A stretch of 38,536 nucleotides of DNA from an uncultured Oscillospiraceae bacterium (GTDB taxonomy: Bacteria > Bacillota > Clostridia > Oscillospirales > Ruminococcaceae): assembly GCA_949745795.1 (NCBI GenBank), contig CATKAZ010000128.1, forward strand, positions 1 through 38,536, read 5' to 3'. Each line of letters starts with the position of its first letter. Position 1 is the stretch's first letter. Position numbers and translations under genes: made by a program. This document shows positions 33,907 to 38,536 of this stretch, piece after piece. The notes below the pieces were generated by a model. The model had not been told where the DNA came from. It did not search any database and saw only the letters and a program-made list of their open reading frames with translations.

Positions 33907-35721
33907 TTATACAGTTACTTCGCTGTACTTTCTTGCCTGCAAATTATACATTCGTGCATATTTTCCGTTTAACTTCATTAATTCCTTATGATTTCCCTGC
34001 TCAATAATTTTTCCCTCGCCTATAACAAGAATATTATCTGCCGTTTTAACATTAGACAGTCTATGAGAAATCAATATAGCACCGCAATCCTTATATAACT
34101 CTTCAAACTTTCGGAACAATTCATCTTCCGACTCAGCGTCCAATGCTGACGAAGGCTCATCAAGAATATACATTTCGGCTTTTTGAAAAAACATTCTCGA
34201 AAGTGCTATTTTTTGCCACTGTCCGCCGGACAATTCTTCTCCTTCTTCATACTGACGGGATAAATAAGTATTCAGCTTATCGGGAAACTGTTCAACAAAT
34301 TCATATGCTCCGCTTTTATACAATGCATGACGGATTTTTTCCTCATTATACGACTCATTGCAATTGGATATCGAAACATCTTCACTTACAGTAAAAGCAT
34401 AATTACAGTAATCCTGAAACATCGGACTAAAACATTGTCTTATACTTTCAATTGTATATTCCCGAATATCTTTATCATTTATTAAAATTACACCTTCGTC
34501 AGGATCATAAAATCTAAGAAGTAATTTAATTATTGAAGATTTTCCGCTTCCGTTAACACCTACCAAAGCAACTTTCTGATCACTTCTTATTTTAAAGCTT
34601 AAATTCTTCAATACATATTTTGTTTTATTGTTATATCTAAAACTAACATTTTTAAATTCCAAAGTAAATATTGATTTTTTAAGTACTTCTTTTCCTTCAT
34701 CTTTAACATTATTTGTAAAGTTCATAAACTTCACATAATTATTTATACGTATTTTACCGTCATATATTTGAGTATAATTATATATTACCATAAATATACC
34801 CGCTGTAACCTGTCCGACAATTCCCTGATAATAATTAAAATCTCCTATAGTACATTTACCCTTAACAACGGATAAACCAAGTAAAAACATACATATTACT
34901 GTTAAAAGTTCAGGTAACATATCTAAAATAATCAGTATCTTAGTATACTTTTTAGTAATTTGTTTTTTGGATTTAAACAAATGATTCCATGCATTTAATA
35001 CCTTTGCACTTAAAAACGGAAACAATCCGTATATTCTGATATCCTTAGCAAACTCCCTGCTTAATGCCATATTAAAGGAATAAAATATTTTACGTTCATC
35101 TTTTATATGCTCTCTTTGAAAGCTATAAACAGATTCTAATTGCTTATTTTTAAATATAACACTTGGAATAATATACAACGTCAATAATATCGGAATAATG
35201 CCGTTCCACATTAATAAATTTACAAAAGCTATACAAAACTGCAAAAAATAACGAATAAAAGTCAAAACCTGAAAAGCTGTCTGTATTATATAGGCGCTGT
35301 TATTACTGGCATCATTCATTTCATCATAAAAATCAGGAGAATCAAAGCAGTATAGATCAATTCCTGCTGCTTTTTTCATGATTTGATGTCTGGTTTTTAT
35401 ACTGATAATTTCATTATATAAGCCTTCAAGATAAAGCTTTAACGATTCTGCGGTTTTGTTTAATATATTAAGTACAAGCATTAATAAGCTTATAATTATC
35501 AAAGAGCGTATTACACCGTTTAAATCACTGCTTACAGCGGAATTTACCAATAAATTAATCATAAGACTGGTAGCATAAATAACTGCAAACGGCACAACTA
35601 CAATAAAAACATCAAGCAAAATATATAAAATAAAATATTTCGGTGAAGCTTCTACAGTTAATTTAAGACAAAAAAAGATTATTGACCAGAAGTCCTTTAC
35701 CTTACTCCATATTTTTAACAT
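33907..35721 (-). CDS. ABC exporter, fused permease-ATPase
   Basis: A 604-residue half-transporter that should dimerise to export the modified peptide. An N-terminal type IV exporter membrane domain (about 1-330, six segments) is followed by the ATPase: Walker A GVNGSGKSS (about 388-396), signature LSGGQWQKIALSR, Walker B MYILDEPSSALD and switch His in LISHRLS. There is no N-terminal C39 peptidase domain, so leader cleavage must be done by another enzyme, most likely the S8 protease encoded next. ATG start in AT-rich DNA with a weak ribosome site. Confidence 0.92.
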   Translation of the reverse strand: MLKIWSKVKDFWSIIFFCLKLTVEASPKYFILYILLDVFIVVVPFAVIYATSLMINLLVNSAVSSDLNGVIRSLIIISLLMLVLNILNKTAESLKLYLEGLYNEIISIKTRHQIMKKAAGIDLYCFDSPDFYDEMNDASNNSAYIIQTAFQVLTFIRYFLQFCIAFVNLLMWNGIIPILLTLYIIPSVIFKNKQLESVYSFQREHIKDERKIFYSFNMALSREFAKDIRIYGLFPFLSAKVLNAWNHLFKSKKQITKKYTKILIILDMLPELLTVICMFLLGLSVVKGKCTIGDFNYYQGIVGQVTAGIFMVIYNYTQIYDGKIRINNYVKFMNFTNNVKDEGKEVLKKSIFTLEFKNVSFRYNNKTKYVLKNLSFKIRSDQKVALVGVNGSGKSSIIKLLLRFYDPDEGVILINDKDIREYTIESIRQCFSPMFQDYCNYAFTVSEDVSISNCNESYNEEKIRHALYKSGAYEFVEQFPDKLNTYLSRQYEEGEELSGGQWQKIALSRMFFQKAEMYILDEPSSALDAESEDELFRKFEELYKDCGAILISHRLSNVKTADNILVIGEGKIIEQGNHKELMKLNGKYARMYNLQARKYSEVTV

Positions 35722-35742
35722 TTTATGTCTATCCTTAATTTT

Positions 35743-37002
35743 TTATATTAATTCATTAATAAAATACTTAAATTTGCCTGTTTTTACATCCGGACAAATT
35801 TCATCGGAAAAAATAAAATTCCATTCGGCATCTTTCAGTTCTTCCTCTTGAATATTATTAAGGAAACATTCACTGATTGCCTTTTTCCACCCGGAATAAG
35901 ATGATTTAACTACTAAATTAACATTAAATTTATTAATATCCGTCTGTGTTATCTGAAATTGCTTGATAGCAGAGGACATATTTTCATTAGTATACTCAAC
36001 AATATTAGCCAACACATAGCTATTCATTTTTTCACCGTTTTCCAGCTTTATAAAGTCACTGGATCTTCCGGAATTTACCTTTAATATCGGTGCATTATTC
36101 TTACAAGAACAGTTATGATCATTTATTAATATACCCCTGTCACCAGTCTGATAACGTATAAAAGGCATAGCAAAATTCTTTAAAGAAGTAACATATATAT
36201 CTCCCTCTTCGTTTATAACAGGTTTTCCGTCCTTGAGTACTTCAATAATAACATTGTTCTCAATAACATGCATATTACGGCATTTAAACTCATATGCCAT
36301 TTCATTTGCCTCATTGCATCCATACTGATTAGCCGTGCAAACACCAAAGGTTTCTTCAATCTGCTTTTTATAATTATCAAATAAATATTCCCCGCTCATT
36401 TCTATATATTTTAGATTTGAAGGAACAGGTAAATTTTGCTCTTTGATAATCTGCGACATTAAATAAGCTATACTTGGCTGAAGAAGCATCCAGTCGGGAT
36501 TAAATTCAAGTATATCCCGATAACTATCCTCAATTTTTTTATATGTCAAACCTATTTTGGAAAATCCCATATGTCTGCCGTTTAGATTAATTTCTTTGGG
36601 AAGAAGAGGTTTTATTTTATTTCCCTCATATCTTGTAGAATAAAAGCTGCACCACTTCATTTTCGGATCAATACCGTATAATCTGCTTCTCAGAGTCCAT
36701 AAAGGCATTAAAGACTTAATATCATCCTTATAATCCCAGTATATTTTCAAATATTTTCCGGTGGACCCAGATGTTCTTTTTATTTCTATATTTTCGTTTT
36801 TAGGAAACTTCTGATATTCATCTGAAATAAAATCAGTCATTTTTTCTTGTATTGTATCCTTTTTTAAAATAGGAATTTTAATCAAATCTTCTGCGCTTTG
36901 TATTGAAGAAGCGTCTATACCCATATTATCAAATAATTCATGATAATATTTTACATGCTTATAAGCATATTCTATTAAATCCGATAAATTCTGATTTTTC
37001 AT
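35743..37002 (-). CDS. PaaK/CapK-like AMP-forming ligase
   Basis: A 419-residue adenylate-forming enzyme of the phenylacetate-CoA ligase (PaaK) or coenzyme F390 synthetase type. The ATP loop is RTSGSTGKY (about 66-74); later motifs are YIEMSGEYLFD, YGCNEANEMAYEF and RYQTGDRG. It activates a carboxylic acid as acyl-AMP and can pass it to CoA or a carrier protein. The ACP gene lies 6 bases upstream, so loading the ACP is the natural hypothesis. Several cysteines (CKNNAP region) resemble metal-binding sites in PaaK relatives. Substrate cannot be read from sequence. Confidence 0.85.
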   Translation of the reverse strand: MKNQNLSDLIEYAYKHVKYYHELFDNMGIDASSIQSAEDLIKIPILKKDTIQEKMTDFISDEYQKFPKNENIEIKRTSGSTGKYLKIYWDYKDDIKSLMPLWTLRSRLYGIDPKMKWCSFYSTRYEGNKIKPLLPKEINLNGRHMGFSKIGLTYKKIEDSYRDILEFNPDWMLLQPSIAYLMSQIIKEQNLPVPSNLKYIEMSGEYLFDNYKKQIEETFGVCTANQYGCNEANEMAYEFKCRNMHVIENNVIIEVLKDGKPVINEEGDIYVTSLKNFAMPFIRYQTGDRGILINDHNCSCKNNAPILKVNSGRSSDFIKLENGEKMNSYVLANIVEYTNENMSSAIKQFQITQTDINKFNVNLVVKSSYSGWKKAISECFLNNIQEEELKDAEWNFIFSDEICPDVKTGKFKYFINELI

Positions 37003-37008
37003 AAAACT

Positions 37009-37275
37009 TTACACTTCCTTATTAATTTTATTGCTGACACACTTTTTAAGATTTCCATAACTTGCAATTACTTCAGATACCAATTCATTGATTTCAAATT
37101 CTATTTTAAAATACTTTTCAATATCCGCTATTAATTTTACAATAGACAATGAATCAAATCCCAAATCTACAATTAAATCAGTATTGTCCTTAAAATCTTC
37201 ATCATTAATTGATACATAAGTATTTTCTCTAATAATCTTTTTTAAATCTACTTCAAAATCGTTTCTTTCCATCAT
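37009..37275 (-). CDS. Acyl/peptidyl carrier protein
   Basis: An 88-residue carrier protein with the phosphopantetheine site Ser42 in DLGFDSLSIVKL, an acidic helix II and the expected four-helix length. It carries an acyl or aminoacyl group as a thioester on a 4'-phosphopantetheine arm. Its start overlaps the upstream ligase stop by 4 bases, and it is followed by the PaaK-like ligase, so two activating enzymes flank it. A BtrH-like acyltransferase at the far end of the cluster is a candidate acceptor enzyme. Confidence 0.92.
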   Translation of the reverse strand: MMERNDFEVDLKKIIRENTYVSINDEDFKDNTDLIVDLGFDSLSIVKLIADIEKYFKIEFEINELVSEVIASYGNLKKCVSNKINKEV

Positions 37276-38000
37276 ACAAACTCCTCTTTTCTAAATCCCC
37301 TGTCAATTTTTCCGTTACTTGTCTTATCAATTTTATCCGCAACAATAAATTTTACGGGAATTTTTGAACTTGACAATTTTTCGTAACAATAATTAATTAA
37401 CTCTTGTTTTTTAAACTCAATGCCATCGTTAATTACTATTATCGCTGCCGGAACTTCACCTAAAAGCTCATGAGGTTCTCCGTAAACAAAAGATTCCCTT
37501 ATTTGCGGACAGCTATTAAGTACTCCTTCTATCTCCTCAGGATATATGTTCTCAGCATTGCGTATTATAATATTTTTCTTTCTTCCGACAATATATAAAT
37601 TATTTTCCTCATCTATCTTACCCAAGTCACCAGTATGCAGCCAACCGTTAATTATAACTCTTTCGGTTTCATCAGTCCGCATATAATAGCCTTTCATAAC
37701 ATTAGGACCTTTTACGGTAATTTCTCCTATTTCTCCAATCCTGCAATCATTTTCAGCTCTATCGACTATCCTAACCTCAACATTGGGAATACACTTTCCA
37801 ACACAAATATCATTTACAACATTCGGTTGTTCAACATAATGTGAAATTCTTGTTGAAGATTCAGTCAGACCGTAAGTTCTGATAAACCTCACATCTGAAA
37901 AACATTTAACTAATTCATTAATTTTATTGCCGGCTGCAAACGCACCGCCAAAACATACATATTTTAATGAAGATGAATCATATTTTTCTATTTTATTTAA
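37272..38000 (-). pseudogene. AMP-dependent acyl-CoA synthetase/ligase, 5'-truncated
   Basis: The C-terminal part of an adenylate-forming ligase. Conserved motifs: a GGAFAAG segment upstream of the first usable start, then YGLTESS, GEITVKGPNVMKGYY, the ATP-binding WLHTGDLG, VGRKKNIIIRNAENIYPEEIE, and the C-terminal lysine in TSNGKIDR. The open frame runs to a stop at 38001-38003, but family homology begins only near 37985. About 250 N-terminal residues, including the P-loop, are missing. A GTG at 37892 could start a 206-residue fragment. Probably non-functional as a full ligase. A short out-of-frame stretch from ATG 38025 (MLKFYEYLIK) resembles a ligase N-terminus, suggesting an internal deletion. 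Confidence 0.78.
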
Positions 38001-38111
38001 TTAAATATTCATAAAATTTTAACATATTATTAGTTTTTTGTATATATTTCGATAAATTCACCTTATTTCTTTATATTTTTTGTGAAATAAACATTGAAAA
38101 TGTTATTCAGT

Positions 38112-38129
38112 ATGGTATATGGTACAAAC
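38112..38129 (+). repeat. Right copy of the 18-bp flanking repeat
   Basis: ATGGTATATGGTACAAAC, 16 of 18 bases identical and same orientation as the copy at 18298-18315, 19.8 kb away. It lies between the truncated ligase and the hairpin that precedes the recombinase remnant. The left copy is followed by the small SHOCT-like gene, the right one by non-coding DNA. Confidence 0.5.
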
Positions 38130-38155
38130 ATTTAATCATATATCTAGATCACAGA

Positions 38156-38189
38156 CGGTATTATAGTCAATAAAAAATGACCTATACCG
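38156..38189. repeat. Imperfect inverted repeat upstream of the recombinase remnant
   Basis: Nested arms CGGTAT/ATACCG and GTCA/TGAC around an A-rich loop, 27 bases after the right 18-bp repeat. It could be part of an att or regulatory site of the recombinase module, or an mRNA hairpin. On the minus strand a TTGACT in the left arm could be a -35, but the -10 (TAGATA, 18 bases on) is poor. Confidence 0.35.
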
Positions 38190-38210
38190 GAAAAACGATA
38201 CTTACCAAAA

Positions 38211-38237
38211 AATAGCCAAGCTAAACGCTTGGCTATT
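38211..38237 (+). repeat. Hairpin before the recombinase remnant, copy of the left-border hairpin
   Basis: A perfect 11-bp stem (AATAGCCAAGC with GCTTGGCTATT) and a 5-base loop. It shares stem, orientation and the following ATTTxxATAG with 18541-18572. In an intact module this hairpin would lie between the small SHOCT-like gene and the recombinase gene. Both ends of the island therefore carry the same module landmark. Confidence 0.7.
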
Positions 38238-38264
38238 TGCATAGCATTGGAAAGGGGTTAGCTT

Positions 38265-38471
38265 ATGTCAATAGATAAATACGAAACCCTCAATCAAGAG
38301 AGAAAAATAAAGCATATGAAAAAGAGAGTTGCCGCCTATTGCCGTGTTTCCACGGATAATGACGACCAGGCAAATTCATTTGAAAGCCAACAGCGGTATT
38401 TCCGCCAGTATATTGAGCGTAATCCCGATTGGGAGCTTTATGCCATATTTGCCGATGTAAACTATTGCTAG
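38265..38471 (+). pseudogene. Large serine recombinase, N-terminal fragment
   Basis: A 68-residue fragment of the serine recombinase catalytic domain. RVAAYCRVSTDNDDQANSFE contains the nucleophile Ser in RVST and the typical QxxSxxxQ-type follow-up (FESQQRYFRQYI). The frame loses homology after YAIFAD, where the family normally continues into an E-G-I-S-G motif, and ends four codons later. The rest of the catalytic core, the recombinase and the zinc-ribbon domains (several hundred residues) are missing. AAAGGGG site before ATG. It is inactive unless the remainder lies elsewhere. Confidence 0.82.
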
Positions 38472-38536
38472 AGGAACGAAAAAATAAATAATAAAAGCAG
38501 AACAACAAAAATTTACTGGTAAATATAATTTTCAAA

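Noticed and set aside
38290..38535. Open frame on the minus strand antisense to the recombinase fragment
   Set aside because: It overlaps the recognisable recombinase frame on the opposite strand, and its translation shows no protein-like pattern.

Overview
The window is low-GC DNA from a Gram-positive anaerobe, most likely a gut Clostridia species of the Ruminococcus/Oscillospiraceae type. This is inferred from LPXTG pili with SpaA/CnaB pilins, the paired iron-sulfur scaffold-like and GGGtGRT proteins, a Clo7bot/CLI_3235-type Cys-rich peptide system, and strong AGGAGG ribosome sites. I could run no database search, so family names come from motif recognition.

Left part (1-3180). A near-perfect, rRNA-type minus-strand promoter fires out of the left edge. 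Next are ldh (minus, with its own terminator) and a two-gene plus-strand operon (scaffold-like protein and GGGtGRT protein). That operon has a consensus promoter, a 26-bp palindrome in its leader and a strong terminator. A second, bidirectional terminator faces the pilus operon.

Pilus operon (17417 to 3134, minus strand). A consensus promoter drives a small coiled-coil protein, a signal peptidase I, a 2937-residue tip adhesin, the major pilin, a class C sortase, a minor (probably basal) pilin and a second sortase. Stem-loops sit in the two gaps flanking the major pilin gene. The adhesin appears to carry an SGNH/GDSL hydrolase inside one CnaB domain, and a Thr-rich spacer plus a beta-rich domain inside another. 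A lone yccF gene with its own terminator follows.

Peptide island (about 18.3-38.5 kb). A run of minus-strand genes forms a RiPP-type biosynthetic cluster, flanked by remnants of a serine-recombinase module: an intact small accessory gene on the left and a truncated recombinase on the right. Related hairpin repeats and a shared 18-bp motif lie at both ends. In transcription order the cluster holds a 5'-truncated AMP-forming ligase, an acyl carrier protein, a PaaK-like ligase, an ABC exporter, a subtilisin-like protease fused to a maturation-protein-like domain, a radical SAM-SPASM maturase, a TIGR04066-like maturation protein, an acyl-carrier-related protein without the pantetheine serine, and three tandem Cys-rich precursor peptides. 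After a strong hairpin come a sugar-type ABC importer (binding protein and two permeases, no ATPase), a HlyD-like adaptor, an FtsX/MacB-like permease (no ATPase), two glycosyltransferases, an Ntn-type asparaginase/isoaspartyl peptidase and a BtrH-like acyltransferase.

Working model (inference): the radical SAM enzyme modifies the C-x-C-x-C cores, the protease removes the leader, and the ABC exporter secretes the product. Ligases, ACP and BtrH-like protein would attach an acyl or aminoacyl group, and the glycosyltransferases would add sugars. This mix of a Clo7bot-type system with glycosylation and carrier-protein acylation is the most unusual content of the window.
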